Assembly (NCBI RefSeq): GCF_036323495.1
Contig: NZ_AP028947.1
Coordinates: forward strand, 2,728,001 to 2,792,000
Direction of reading: 5' to 3'
DNA from: Limnobacter thiooxidans
GTDB lineage: Bacteria; Pseudomonadota; Gammaproteobacteria; Burkholderiales; Burkholderiaceae_B
Length of the DNA stretch: 64,000 nt
The notes under the pieces: generated by a model
Told to the model about the DNA's origin: nothing
Databases searched by the model: none
What the model saw: only the letters and a program-made list of their open reading frames with translations
Shown here: one piece after another, positions 22,902 through 31,917 of the stretch
Layout of the letters: each line of letters begins with the position of its first letter
Position numbering within the stretch: the stretch's first letter is position 1
Position numbers and translations under genes: made by a program

Positions 22902-23705
22902 TTATCGTGACGCGTAGACATCGCGCCATGAAAGTAATCTGGTTTCGAGCGCGCGCAACAGGCTGTCGCTGAACTTGCCCAGTAGTGCGAGCACAATGAT
23001 GGACACAATGACAAGATCGGCACGACCGGTTTCCCGACCATCGGTGAGCAGATACCCAAGTCCTTTGCTTGCAGCAATCAGCTCGGCAGCCACCAAAAAC
23101 ATCCAGCTCAGAGACAGCCCCGTTCGGACGCCCGTAAACAGGGAAGGCAATGCAGCGGGCAGAAATATTCGCCGCACCATCTGGACACCTTTCAGGCCGC
23201 TGATTTCACCGAGTTCCACCAGTTTCCGATCCACGTTGTGGATACCGGAAACGAAGCCCAGATAAATCGGAAAAAATGCCCCGATTGCAATCAGGGTGAT
23301 TTTCGGGCCTTCATCAATGCCCAGCCACAGCAGCAGCAAGGGCACCCACGCCAGTGAAGGTATGGCACGAATGGCTTGAAAGGTCGGGTCCAGCAGTGCT
23401 TCAGCGCGCCGATTCAACCCCACTACAGCACCGACAACGATTGCAAGCGCTGCGCCAAGTGTGAAGCCTGTCAATACGCGAAGGCTGCTAACACCAATGT
23501 GTACAAACAGACTTCCATCCAGGGCAATGTCTTTGAGCGTCAAAACGATTGCTGTCGGAGGTGGCATTAAATGTGCACTGACAGCACCCCAGTGCACGGC
23601 CAGCTCCCACACAATCAACAACGCCACAGGAACCGCAAAACCCTGGAAACGCGCAAGCTGATCAAACAGCCCGGCGGATCCGGTGGACACTGAAACATGA
23701 CTCAT
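22902..23705 (-). CDS. ssuC: Aliphatic sulfonate ABC transporter permease
   Basis: A 267-residue permease with about six membrane segments; family stretches are PPPTAIVLTLKDI, IGVSSLRVLTGFTLGAALAIVVG, AIRAIPSLAWVPLLLLWLGI and the EAA-type loop. It pairs with the ATPase encoded next. Paralogue of the permease at 28732, from which it has diverged clearly, so the two systems likely differ in sulfonate range. Confidence 0.92.
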   Translation of the reverse strand: MSHVSVSTGSAGLFDQLARFQGFAVPVALLIVWELAVHWGAVSAHLMPPPTAIVLTLKDIALDGSLFVHIGVSSLRVLTGFTLGAALAIVVGAVVGLNRRAEALLDPTFQAIRAIPSLAWVPLLLLWLGIDEGPKITLIAIGAFFPIYLGFVSGIHNVDRKLVELGEISGLKGVQMVRRIFLPAALPSLFTGVRTGLSLSWMFLVAAELIAASKGLGYLLTDGRETGRADLVIVSIIVLALLGKFSDSLLRALETRLLSWRDVYASR

Positions 23706-23719
23706 GAACTGCTGCTCCC

Positions 23720-24706
23720 TTACTTGATGATGGAGGCAGCAAACGAAGGGTCTACCAAGGCATCAATTGCCTTGTTGACATCCGTACCCTTCTTTACGAG
23801 GTCTTCTTCAAGAAGAATGGGCGCAGCTGCCTTGAGTGCTTTCACATGTTCCGCACCAGGCAATGGATTCGAGAAGTCATTGCGACTCAACTGTACCTTG
23901 GCCACTGCGGGAGAAATCTTGGCTTCTTCTGCAATAATTTTTGCAGTTTCTTCCGGGTTGGCCAAAATCCACTTTCGGGCACGTTCGTAGTTGGCAATCA
24001 CCTTTTTGACCGCTGCTGGATACTTGGCAGCAAATGCGTCCGTTGTATTCAGAAAGGAATAGGTGTTATAGGCCACATTCCGGTAAACAGGGCGAACACC
24101 AAATTCCAGCTCGCTGGTGGCCAGCAGTGGATCCAGACCAGCCCAGGCATCGACGCGCCGCTGTTCAAGCGCTGTACGGCCATCCGCATGCTGAAGGGCC
24201 ACATGTTCGATCGAGTTCTTGTCCAGCCCGGCATCATTCAGTGCGCGCAGCAGAAACAGATAGGGGTCTGTACCTTTCGTCGCAGCCACTTTCTTGCCTT
24301 TCAGGTCAGCCACTGTCTTGATAGGTGAGTCTTTCGGAACAACCAGGAAAGTCCATTCAGGGCGGGAAAGAATATAAACATTCTTGATGGGATTGCCATT
24401 TGCACGGCTCAATGTGGCGGCCAGGCCCGCAGTGGAACCGAAATCCACACTGCCGCTGTTCAACTGTTCAAGCGCGCGGTTACTGCCCTGGCTCAACACC
24501 CAGCGTACATCCACGTTTTCAGATTTCAAGTCCTGTTCCAGCCAGCCAAACTTTTTCAACACCAGGCTGGAAGGTGAATAATAGGCGAAGTCGACCCGAA
24601 GTTCTTTCGGGAAATCAGCAGCGATGGCGCCACCGCTCAATGAAACCAGTGCAGCGGCGGTGACCACTTTTGTGAAGTTGACAGCTTTGTTCAAAAGGCG
24701 ATTCAT
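23720..24706 (-). CDS. ssuA: Aliphatic sulfonate ABC transporter substrate-binding protein
   Basis: A 328-residue periplasmic binding protein with a signal peptide (cut near GAIAAD). The SsuA fold is seen in [56 protein letters not shown] and RVDAWAGLDPLLA. I chose the ATG at 24706, which has AAGGT upstream and starts a proper signal peptide; an upstream in-frame start adds residues of no secretory character. Third base-level paralogue pair with the SsuA at 26535. Confidence 0.92.
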   Translation of the reverse strand: MNRLLNKAVNFTKVVTAAALVSLSGGAIAADFPKELRVDFAYYSPSSLVLKKFGWLEQDLKSENVDVRWVLSQGSNRALEQLNSGSVDFGSTAGLAATLSRANGNPIKNVYILSRPEWTFLVVPKDSPIKTVADLKGKKVAATKGTDPYLFLLRALNDAGLDKNSIEHVALQHADGRTALEQRRVDAWAGLDPLLATSELEFGVRPVYRNVAYNTYSFLNTTDAFAAKYPAAVKKVIANYERARKWILANPEETAKIIAEEAKISPAVAKVQLSRNDFSNPLPGAEHVKALKAAAPILLEEDLVKKGTDVNKAIDALVDPSFAASIIK

Positions 24707-24740
24707 TTCAGTTGCAACCTTAAAAATAAGATGAAAAAAA

Positions 24741-24956
24741 TTAGAGTTTTGCAATGGATACTTCGGTTGACTTCACGAAAGCCAACACCTCAGTACCCAC
24801 CTGGAGATCAAGTTCCTTGACCGAGCGTGTGGTGATGACGGAAGTCACGATGCCCGCAGGCGTTTCAACATCGACTTCGGACACAACAGAACCAAGAATG
24901 ATTTCCTTGATTTTTCCGCGAAACTGGTTTCGCGCATTGACAGCAACAATGGCCAT
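24741..24956 (-). CDS. Molybdopterin/oxyanion-binding Mop (TOBE) domain protein
   Basis: A 71-residue protein made of a single Mop/TOBE domain: ARNQFRGKIKEIILGSVVSEVDVETPAGIVTSVITTRSVKELDLQVG, split here by the usual turn, and AFVKSTEVSIAK. Such molbindins bind molybdate, tungstate or related oxyanions as oligomers. AAGGA lies seven bases before the ATG at 24956. It opens the ssuACBE operon, 34 bases before ssuA. Mop genes beside sulfonate importers recur in proteobacteria, but why an oxyanion binder is made under sulfur limitation is not established; sulfate and molybdate being chemical mimics is one idea (inference). Confidence 0.85.
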   Translation of the reverse strand: MAIVAVNARNQFRGKIKEIILGSVVSEVDVETPAGIVTSVITTRSVKELDLQVGTEVLAFVKSTEVSIAKL

Positions 24957-25005
24957 TATCAAATCCTTGAATGACGGAGAGGTTCAAATTTCAAATTGAT
25001 GAGCC

Positions 25006-25037
25006 AAGTTACGGGAAGAGAAAAAAAACATGAACGA
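25006..25037 (-). promoter_or_regulatory. Sulfur-regulon promoter of mop-ssuACBE operon
   Basis: On the minus strand TCGTTC (25037-25032) is followed after 20 bases by TAACTT (25011-25006), giving a start near 24999, about 43 bases before the mop start. Same geometry as the promoters at 21347, 26456, 54126 and 57845. Confidence 0.62.
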
Positions 25038-25081
25038 CTTATTTTCTATAACCATATTCAATGCAAATCGATCAAGCCTCA

Positions 25082-26299
25082 TCAGGAATAAAAGCCGGGG
25101 GTTGGATAGCGTTTGTTCAACACCCAGTTGCCCAATTCCTGGTACTTGTAATCAACAGGATCGTGCAGCGAATACACACGCAAATTTCTCCAGTAGCGGT
25201 CAAGCCGCAGACGCGCAGTGGTGGCACGCGGTCCGGTCAACTCGAATATTTTTGAAGTGGTATCAAGCCCTGACTGGGTCGCATGTACCTTGGCTGTAAA
25301 CACGGCAAGAGCAACCTCACCTCGCTCTTCCTCAGTCAAGGCGAGCCCTTTGGCCCAAGCAGCATCCAGCAGCAAGGCGGCGTGGTCGGTCAAGACACGT
25401 GTTGCCTGCAAACCTGCGTGCAACTGTCCGTAATGCAGCAGCATATAGGGATCTTCTTCAACCTTCGACGCCAGGGACCCCGACCAGACACGGCCAGACT
25501 CGCGGGTGTAGTTCACTGCTTCGGCGATTGCTCCCTCTGCCAGACCGAGATAGATATTGGTAAATATCAATTGCGCGACCAAAGACCGAAGCGCCGAAAA
25601 CGGAGAGCTCAATGGCCCTGGATCCATCAACAACTCGCAAGCCTCGACACGCACGTTGTTGAAGTCGGCGCTGCCACTGTCGGACTGACGCTGGCCAAAA
25701 TTGTCCCAATCATCAAACAGGTGAATGCCATCCCGGGCAGTGTCCACAGCGGCAATCAGCAACTTGCCCGTCTCACTGTCCAGCCCGGAAACAATCAGTC
25801 GATCAGAATGTAAGGCACCGCTGCAAAAACTTTTCTGGCCATGAAACAGGTAATGATTCCCTTGACGTGTGGCCACCGTTCTCTTGTCGAGCGGGTTCAG
25901 CGCATTGCCCCACCACCAGTTCCTTTCTGCAGTTTCCCGAAGCAGGGTTTCCGATTGAAACTGACTTCCATACAAGCGAATGGAAGCCAACATCAGAAAC
26001 TGGAACGCGAAGACCTGGGCCACTGAACTGTCGACACGCGCGAAGGTACGAATGATCTGATAAAGATCAGGCCAGTTGCCGCCCAAACCACCAAGTCCCT
26101 TTGGTATCCAGTAACGCAGCAGGCCGGATTCGCGAACCAGCTTTCTTTCATGCTGGGGAGAACCTCCGCGCTGATCACGCTCTGCTGCAGTCAAGCGCAA
26201 TTGCTCGGCAAGGCGGTCTGCAATCCTGAAAATTTCACTGCGCTCCAGGTCGCCGGTTTGCTGATTGAAGTTTGCGTACAAAACAGAACTGTTGCTCAT
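25082..26299 (-). CDS. SfnB/DszC-like flavin-dependent sulfur acquisition oxidoreductase
   Basis: A 405-residue protein of the acyl-CoA dehydrogenase fold, in the SfnB/DszC branch that works as reduced-flavin monooxygenase on organosulfur compounds. Seen are GGLGGNWPDLYQIIRTFARVDSSVAQVFAFQF, NPLDKRTVATRQGNHYLFHGQKSFCSGALHSD and the C-terminal helical part ending VLNKRYPTPGFYS. The start at 26299 (MSNSSVLY) is preferred over a TTG at 26347. It lies divergent to the ssuA at 26535. In Pseudomonas sfnB belongs to the dimethyl sulfone pathway; DszC oxidises thiophene sulfur. The true substrate here is not known. Confidence 0.85.
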   Translation of the reverse strand: MSNSSVLYANFNQQTGDLERSEIFRIADRLAEQLRLTAAERDQRGGSPQHERKLVRESGLLRYWIPKGLGGLGGNWPDLYQIIRTFARVDSSVAQVFAFQFLMLASIRLYGSQFQSETLLRETAERNWWWGNALNPLDKRTVATRQGNHYLFHGQKSFCSGALHSDRLIVSGLDSETGKLLIAAVDTARDGIHLFDDWDNFGQRQSDSGSADFNNVRVEACELLMDPGPLSSPFSALRSLVAQLIFTNIYLGLAEGAIAEAVNYTRESGRVWSGSLASKVEEDPYMLLHYGQLHAGLQATRVLTDHAALLLDAAWAKGLALTEEERGEVALAVFTAKVHATQSGLDTTSKIFELTGPRATTARLRLDRYWRNLRVYSLHDPVDYKYQELGNWVLNKRYPTPGFYS

Positions 26300-26455
26300 G
26301 TCAGAAGCCACATTGAGATGAAGACGCCGCAAGCCTATCAAGCGCAACCTGAAAGTCCCTACGAAATTTTTGATCTTTGCTTATGCATTCTCGATCGAAG
26401 AAAAAACCGGTAAAAACGCATAGATCGAAATTTGCATTTTCTTATCAAAACTTAA

Positions 26456-26487
26456 TCGTTCGCCTTCCAGACCCAACTCCCTAAACT
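26456..26487 (+). promoter_or_regulatory. Sulfur-regulon promoter of ssuA-ssuD-ssuC-ssuB operon
   Basis: TCGTTC (26456-26461), 20 bases, TAAACT (26482-26487); predicted start near 26494, about 40 bases before the ssuA start. It sits in the 235-bp gap shared with the divergent sfnB-like gene, for which I see no matching promoter. Confidence 0.68.
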
Positions 26488-26534
26488 GGTTTTACTTCGA
26501 ATTCCCTTCATTACAAAATCAGGAAAACCAACAA

Positions 26535-27518
26535 ATGATCAATCTGCTGAAGTCGTTTCAACGCCGACAATTTCTTTCAACAGTTGCAGCCCTCGCAATT
26601 GCATCAAGCATTCCATTAACAGCACAGGCTGAAGACCTCACCTTGCGCATCGGATTTCAGAAAGCGGCAAGCCTGCTGACCCTGATCAAGGCGCAGGGCA
26701 CGCTGGAGAAAGAATTTGCAAAGAATAATGTCAACGTCAAATGGATTGAATTTCCGGCAGGCCCCCAGCTGCTGGAAGGACTAAACGTGGGCTCGGTGGA
26801 CTTTGGGTATGTTGGAGAAGCCCCCCCGATTTTCGCGCAGGCTGCTGGTGCAAATTTTGTATATGCCGGCTATGAAGCCCCCTCACCACGTGCAGAAGCG
26901 ATTCTGATTCCAAAGGACTCCAACATTAAAAATGTGGCGGACCTGAAAGGCAAGAAAGTGGCCTTGAACAAAGGATCAAACGTTCACTACCTGCTGGTCA
27001 AGGCGCTTGAGAAAAACGGACTGAAATATTCTGACATTCAGCCTGTGTTTCTACCTCCTGCAGATGCGCGTGCGGCCTTTGAACGTGGAAGTGTTGATGC
27101 GTGGGTAATCTGGGATCCGTTCGCGGCCGCTGCAGAAAAACAGGTGGGTGCGAAAGTGCTTCAAAGTGCCGATGGAATTGTGAACAACCAATCCTTCTTT
27201 TTGGCGGAAAGAACATTTGCCCAGAAGAACCCTGCCGTGCTGAACAAACTGCTGGACGAACTCGGCAAGCAGGGCAAATGGATTGTGAAGAACAACAAAC
27301 AGGCAGCCCAACTTCTTTCCCCGCTGCAGGGTCTGGACACGCCGGTGGTTGAGCTGAGCATCAGCAGATACTCTCACGATGTACGCCCAATCACGGATGC
27401 AGTGCTGGCGGAACAACAGAACATTGCAGACACATTCTTTGAATTGAAACTGATCCCCAAGAAAATCCAGGTGAGCGACGCACAGCTCAAGCCAGGCATC
27501 ACCACTGCAGGCAAGTGA
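26535..27518 (+). CDS. ssuA: Aliphatic sulfonate substrate-binding protein, second system
   Basis: A 327-residue SsuA-type binding protein with a twin-arginine-like start ([17 protein letters not shown]) and cut near AQAED. Family stretches: [57 protein letters not shown], and [12 protein letters not shown]. It is closer to the classic E. coli SsuA than the protein at 23720. AGGAAA precedes the start. First gene of ssuA-ssuD-ssuC-ssuB. Confidence 0.93.
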   Translation: MINLLKSFQRRQFLSTVAALAIASSIPLTAQAEDLTLRIGFQKAASLLTLIKAQGTLEKEFAKNNVNVKWIEFPAGPQLLEGLNVGSVDFGYVGEAPPIFAQAAGANFVYAGYEAPSPRAEAILIPKDSNIKNVADLKGKKVALNKGSNVHYLLVKALEKNGLKYSDIQPVFLPPADARAAFERGSVDAWVIWDPFAAAAEKQVGAKVLQSADGIVNNQSFFLAERTFAQKNPAVLNKLLDELGKQGKWIVKNNKQAAQLLSPLQGLDTPVVELSISRYSHDVRPITDAVLAEQQNIADTFFELKLIPKKIQVSDAQLKPGITTAGK

Positions 27519-27544
27519 TCACGCAATTACAGGAAGCACTCAAC

Positions 27545-28735
27545 ATGAATCTTTTTTGGTTTATTCCAACCCATGGCGACAGCCGTTACCTTGGTACTGA
27601 CGAAGGTGGCAGACAAGTCAGCTTTGACTATCTGAAACAAATTGCCATTGCCTCAGACACCTTGGGCTATGACGGCGTGTTGTTGCCTACGGGTCGGTCC
27701 TGCGAGGACGCCTGGGTCACTGCCTCTGCATTGATCGGATTCACGCGTCAACTCAAGTTCCTGGTTGCTGTCCGGCCAGGCTTGAGTTCCCCGACGCTTG
27801 CCGCGCGAATGGCTGCAACATTCGACAGGCTTTCCAATGGTCGGCTGCTTGTCAACGTGGTGACGGGAGGAGATCCTGTTGAACTGGAAGGCGATGGAAT
27901 ATTTCAGGCGCACCACGAAAGGTATGAGGTCACCGATGAGTACCTGAAGATCTGGCGAGGCATGCTTGAAGCCACTCACGAAGGGGATTCATTTGATTTT
28001 GAAGGCAAACACCTGTCGGTAAAAGGTGCAAAGGGCCTGTACCCACCTGTACAAAAGCCCTACCCACCGCTCTACTTTGGCGGCAGCTCCGGGCCAGCCC
28101 ACGACCTTGCCGCTGAACAGGTGGATGTGTACCTGACCTGGGGCGAACCGCCCGCAGCAGTTGAAGAAAAAATTCAGGACATGAAAAAGCGTGCAGCCGA
28201 AAAAGGACGTACGCTGAAATTCGGTATTCGCCTGCATGTGATAGTTCGCGAAACAGAGGACGAGGCATGGGCAGCAGCAGATCGGCTGATCAGCAAACTG
28301 GATGACGACATTGTCGAAGCCGCGCAGAAAAAGTTTTCTCAAATGGACTCTGTGGGCCAGCAACGCATGACTGCATTGCACGGTGGCAAAAAGGGGGGAC
28401 GTGAACACCTTGAAGTCAGCCCCAACCTGTGGGCGGGTGTTGGCCTGGTTCGCGGCGGTGCTGGCACTGCCTTGGTTGGCAGCCCGGCACAAGTTGCCCA
28501 ACGGCTGAAAGAATACGCAGACCTGGGCATCGAGACTTTCATCTTGTCGGGCTACCCGCACTTGGAGGAGTCGTACAGGTTTGCAGAGCTGGTGTTTCCC
28601 CTGCTGGACCGGAAGCCTCAAAACGCCTTGCCCGGCTTCAGCCTTTCCGGTCCATTCGGCGAGATCGTCGCAAACCACATTGCACCCGGCAAAACAAAAC
28701 AGACAGATCCGGTGGCGAAAGTGAGTGCGTCATGA
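27545..28735 (+). CDS. ssuD: FMNH2-dependent alkanesulfonate monooxygenase
   Basis: A 396-residue bacterial luciferase-like enzyme that cleaves alkanesulfonates to aldehyde and sulfite with reduced FMN and oxygen. Highly typical: [31 protein letters not shown] with the active-site cysteine, [30 protein letters not shown] and [21 protein letters not shown]. Start at 27545 has AGGAAG upstream; a GTG at 27515 overlaps ssuA and is less likely. The partner FMN reductase is not in this operon but at 21487. The stop overlaps the ssuC start (ATGA). Confidence 0.97.
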   Translation: MNLFWFIPTHGDSRYLGTDEGGRQVSFDYLKQIAIASDTLGYDGVLLPTGRSCEDAWVTASALIGFTRQLKFLVAVRPGLSSPTLAARMAATFDRLSNGRLLVNVVTGGDPVELEGDGIFQAHHERYEVTDEYLKIWRGMLEATHEGDSFDFEGKHLSVKGAKGLYPPVQKPYPPLYFGGSSGPAHDLAAEQVDVYLTWGEPPAAVEEKIQDMKKRAAEKGRTLKFGIRLHVIVRETEDEAWAAADRLISKLDDDIVEAAQKKFSQMDSVGQQRMTALHGGKKGGREHLEVSPNLWAGVGLVRGGAGTALVGSPAQVAQRLKEYADLGIETFILSGYPHLEESYRFAELVFPLLDRKPQNALPGFSLSGPFGEIVANHIAPGKTKQTDPVAKVSAS

Positions 28736-29484
28736 TCAAAAAAATTGCGCCCTGGATTCCGCCAATTGTGATCCTGGGCCTCTGGCAGCTTGCCGTCAGT
28801 TACGGCTGGTTGTCCAGCCGCATTCTTCCAGCACCGTCAGCGGTGTTGACAGCCACCAGAGACCTCGCGGTTTCCGGTGAACTCTGGCTGCATCTTCAAA
28901 CCAGCACCTGGCGTGCGCTCGCTGGTTTTGCGGTGGGCGGAGGCATTGGTTTCCTGCTGGGGCTGCTGACAGGCTCTTTCAAGTTCATGGAAACCCTGCT
29001 GGATACAACCCTGCAGATGGTGCGCAACATACCACCACTGGCACTGATTCCGCTGGTCATTCTGTGGTTTGGAATTGATGAAACGGCAAAGCTTTTCCTG
29101 GTGTCATTCGGCGTGTTCTTCCCGATGTACCTGAATACTTACCACGGCATCAAATCAGTCGATCCCCACCTGATTGAAATGGCAAAAAGCTATGGACTCA
29201 GGGGCTTTCAGCTTTACAGCAATGTGATTCTTCCCGGCGCACTTCCTTCGATTCTGGTTGGCGTTCGTTTCTCGCTCGGATTGATGTGGATTCTGCTCAT
29301 CGTCGCAGAAACCATTTCAGCCCAGGCCGGGATTGGATACATGACCATGAATGCGCGCGAATTCCTGCAAACCGACATCGTACTGGTGGGGATTTTGCTG
29401 TATGCCGTATTGGGGAAAGTGGCGGATATTTTCGCAAAGACCTGTGAGGGATATTGGCTTCGCTGGCACCCGGGCTACCAATAA
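28732..29484 (+). CDS. ssuC: Aliphatic sulfonate ABC transporter permease, second system
   Basis: A 250-residue permease starting [27 protein letters not shown], with about six membrane segments, and the SsuC features [53 protein letters not shown] and [18 protein letters not shown]. The start overlaps the ssuD stop by ATGA, indicating coupling. Confidence 0.95.
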   Translation: MIKKIAPWIPPIVILGLWQLAVSYGWLSSRILPAPSAVLTATRDLAVSGELWLHLQTSTWRALAGFAVGGGIGFLLGLLTGSFKFMETLLDTTLQMVRNIPPLALIPLVILWFGIDETAKLFLVSFGVFFPMYLNTYHGIKSVDPHLIEMAKSYGLRGFQLYSNVILPGALPSILVGVRFSLGLMWILLIVAETISAQAGIGYMTMNAREFLQTDIVLVGILLYAVLGKVADIFAKTCEGYWLRWHPGYQ

Positions 29485-29508
29485 ACCAATCGCTTAAAGA
29501 GAACTTTC

Positions 29509-30303
29509 ATGCAGACCAACAGCATTGAACACAACACCGTCAAATCGATTGACGACCAGAACAGGACAGGGGCCACACCTCATGGGCTCTCAATTGAAAT
29601 TCACGGCCTGGGGAAAAGCTTTGGCGATCGCCATGTGCTTCAGGAGCTTGACTTGTCAATAAAGGCTGGTGAATTCATTGCAATTGTTGGAAAAAGTGGC
29701 TGTGGAAAAAGTACCTTGCTGCGATTGATTGCACAACTGGATTCCCCCTCTTCTGGTCAAATCAAATGGAGCAAATCCCCAGACCAAGCCCGACAGCAGA
29801 CCCGCATCATGTTCCAGGACCCTCGCTTGCTGCCTTGGAAATCGGTGAGTTCGAATGTGGCGCTGGGCCTTGGAGAAGATGACAAGGCCGTGATCAAAAA
29901 ACGGCTGAAGGAAGTCGGTCTGGAAGACCGGGGCCACGAATGGCCCATCAAACTTTCGGGTGGTCAAAAACAGCGTGTTGCGCTGGCCAGGGCGCTGGCG
30001 CACTCCCCCAACCTGCTGATTCTGGACGAGCCACTTGGTGCACTGGACGCCCTGACCCGACTCGAGATGCAATCGCTGATTGAATCACTTTGGGTCAAAG
30101 AAAAATTCACTGCCGTTCTTGTAACCCATGATGTGTCGGAAGCAATTGCACTGGCGGACCGGATTCTTCTGCTTGATGACGGCAAGGTGACCGCAAACAT
30201 TCCGGTTAACCTGGACCGTCCTCGCTCAAAAGGCGATGCCGAATTTGCAAACCTTGAAAAAATACTGCTGGGTAAAATTCTGAACCGGTCAAAAGTGCAT
30301 TGA
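29509..30303 (+). CDS. ssuB: Aliphatic sulfonate ABC transporter ATP-binding protein, second system
   Basis: A 264-residue ABC ATPase: Walker [31 protein letters not shown], signature [15 protein letters not shown], Walker [13 protein letters not shown] and [10 protein letters not shown]. The first 30 residues are a polar extension before the ATPase core begins. Last gene of the second ssu operon; an intrinsic terminator follows 50 bases downstream. Confidence 0.94.
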   Translation: MQTNSIEHNTVKSIDDQNRTGATPHGLSIEIHGLGKSFGDRHVLQELDLSIKAGEFIAIVGKSGCGKSTLLRLIAQLDSPSSGQIKWSKSPDQARQQTRIMFQDPRLLPWKSVSSNVALGLGEDDKAVIKKRLKEVGLEDRGHEWPIKLSGGQKQRVALARALAHSPNLLILDEPLGALDALTRLEMQSLIESLWVKEKFTAVLVTHDVSEAIALADRILLLDDGKVTANIPVNLDRPRSKGDAEFANLEKILLGKILNRSKVH

Positions 30304-30354
30304 AAAGCGAATGCACATCACATCAACTACCCTTTATTTAGTTAAGTTGCCAGC

Positions 30355-30390
30355 AAATCAACACCTGAGAAAACCCGGGTGTTGATTTTT
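30355..30390 (+). terminator. Intrinsic terminator of the second ssu operon
   Basis: An 11-bp perfect stem AAATCAACACC (30355-30365) with GGTGTTGATTT (30378-30388) and a short T-run. It lies between ssuB and the sfnR-like gene, so the regulator has its own promoter. Confidence 0.82.
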
Positions 30391-30534
30391 CAACAACAAC
30401 CCAAAACAACTGTTTAAAAATCATCAAGTCATTGATATATATGATTTTTATTTAGTTTTCGTTAGCTTGGAAAAGCATATTAATAGAAGTGAAAATTCGT
30501 TGGCCATGATTCATTTATTTCCTAAAATGAAGCA

Positions 30535-31683
30535 ATGGAAAAAGGACCTCATCAATTAATCGCATTCAAAGATCCGCAGGCCATGAGTCTTTTGATTCGT
30601 GCCACGGCCTTTGTATTCTCAGACCCCGAGTCTCAACGATTGCTCCAACTGATTGAGCGGGTTGCACCAAGCGATGCAACCGCCTTGATCATAGGTGAAA
30701 CAGGTACAGGCAAGGAGCTGGTTGCGCGCCACCTGCATGCACTGAGCGAAAGAAGTCAGGGGCCCTTCATCGCCGTCAACTGTGGGGCATTCTCGGAAAC
30801 ACTGGTGGAAAGCGAGCTGTTCGGCTTCGAACGAGGCGCGTTCACCGGTGCACAAACTGCCCGTGCCGGTTGGTTTGAAGCAGCCGACGGTGGAACCCTT
30901 TTTCTCGACGAGATTGGTGACTTGCCACTTGCGATGCAGGTCAAACTGCTTCGGGTTTTGCAGGAGCGGGAAGTGGTCAGAATCGGATCACGCAAACCCA
31001 CACCGGTTGACTTCCGGCTGATCGCGGCAACCAACGTGAACCTGGAAGAAGCGGTACGGGTAGGCAGATTTCGGCAAGACCTTCTCTATCGCCTTCAGGT
31101 AGTCAACCTGCCGGTCAAGCCTTTACGCCAACGCAAAGGCGACATCCTTCCCCTGGCACAACACTTCGTCAAACAGTACGCAGGGCGAATCCACATTGAT
31201 GGCGCAACCCTTGGGCCACTGGCAGAAAAGGCATTACTGAATTACCCCTGGCCCGGCAATATTCGGGAACTTGAAAACGTGATTCACAGGGCACTGCTGG
31301 TGAGCCACAACGGCTGGATCAATGCAGTTGATCTGCAGCTACCCGACTGGCGCGCTTCAGACAATCCGACAACAACAAGTTACGAGCCGTTACCTCCTGT
31401 GGCGTCCCAGCCCCAGCCAAGCCACAAACCACAGAGCGATCATTACGCGGGGTACCGCTTCGAAATTCAGCAACTTCTTCAGGCACATCATGAGCTGGAT
31501 TTCGAACACATGGTCGAAATACTGGTGACCGAAGCCTACCAGCACTGCGATGAAAACCAGGTTCACACCGCTCGAATACTCGGTATCACCCGCAATGTGC
31601 TGAGAACACACTTGAAACGCTCTGGACTGCTTGGGGAGCGACAAGACGAATGCAGTGACACTGAGGACCTCAGTCTCTGCTGA
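30535..31683 (+). CDS. Sigma-54-dependent activator, SfnR type
   Basis: A 382-residue enhancer-binding protein with almost no N-terminal sensory domain, as in SfnR, which controls dimethyl sulfone use in Pseudomonas. The AAA+ core has Walker A GETGTGK (54-60), the sigma-54 contact loop GAFTGA (101-106), Walker B TLFLDE (121-126) and [14 protein letters not shown] near 240. A Fis-type helix-turn-helix lies at the C-terminus ([21 protein letters not shown]). With no receiver or ligand domain its activity is probably set by expression level. Three sigma-54 promoters stand nearby at 31863, 45388 and 45673, which makes it their likely activator (inference). Confidence 0.88.
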   Translation: MEKGPHQLIAFKDPQAMSLLIRATAFVFSDPESQRLLQLIERVAPSDATALIIGETGTGKELVARHLHALSERSQGPFIAVNCGAFSETLVESELFGFERGAFTGAQTARAGWFEAADGGTLFLDEIGDLPLAMQVKLLRVLQEREVVRIGSRKPTPVDFRLIAATNVNLEEAVRVGRFRQDLLYRLQVVNLPVKPLRQRKGDILPLAQHFVKQYAGRIHIDGATLGPLAEKALLNYPWPGNIRELENVIHRALLVSHNGWINAVDLQLPDWRASDNPTTTSYEPLPPVASQPQPSHKPQSDHYAGYRFEIQQLLQAHHELDFEHMVEILVTEAYQHCDENQVHTARILGITRNVLRTHLKRSGLLGERQDECSDTEDLSLC

Positions 31684-31727
31684 TCAGGAATTGCCTTTCC
31701 TTTCAAAGATGAAATCTTCCGAACGAC

Positions 31728-31765
31728 TGTTGCTCCTTCATCACCCAGGTGTTGAAGGAGCAACA
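31728..31765. promoter_or_regulatory. 13-bp perfect inverted repeat upstream of sigma-54 promoter
   Basis: TGTTGCTCCTTCA (31728-31740) pairs with TGAAGGAGCAACA (31753-31765) across a 12-base spacer. It lies about 100 bases before the -24 element, where enhancer sites for sigma-54 activators usually sit, and 45 bases after sfnR. It has no T-run, so a terminator is less likely but not excluded. Confidence 0.5.
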
Positions 31766-31798
31766 AGCAACACGTCGATTCGGATGTCCATGAAAACC

Positions 31799-31836
31799 CG
31801 GAATGTCGCCAAGTCCTTGTGAAACAAGACATTCCG
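31799..31836. promoter_or_regulatory. Second inverted repeat near sigma-54 promoter
   Basis: CGGAATGTC (31799-31807) and GACATTCCG (31828-31836) form a 9-bp palindrome with a 20-base spacer that itself holds the small hairpin CTTGT-GAA-ACAAG. Candidate activator-binding site between the longer repeat at 31728 and the promoter at 31863. Confidence 0.42.
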
Positions 31837-31862
31837 CTGAAATGACGGGTCTTGGGATCCGC

Positions 31863-31878
31863 TGGCACGAAACCTGCC
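31863..31878 (+). promoter_or_regulatory. Sigma-54 promoter of desulfinase-yej operon
   Basis: TGGCACGAAACCTGCC matches the sigma-54 consensus, with GG and GC separated by exactly 10 bases. The predicted start near 31889 leaves about 28 bases of leader with GAGGA before the ATG at 31918. Confidence 0.82.
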
Positions 31879-31917
31879 ATTTACCAACTGTTATCAACCG
31901 AATTGACGAGGAATAAA

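Noticed and set aside
30460..30491. TCGTTA upstream of the sfnR-like gene as a sixth member of the TCGTTC-N20 promoter set
   Set aside because: The hexamer has one mismatch and the sequence 20 bases later (AGAAGT) does not fit TAnnnT, so I left it out of the set.
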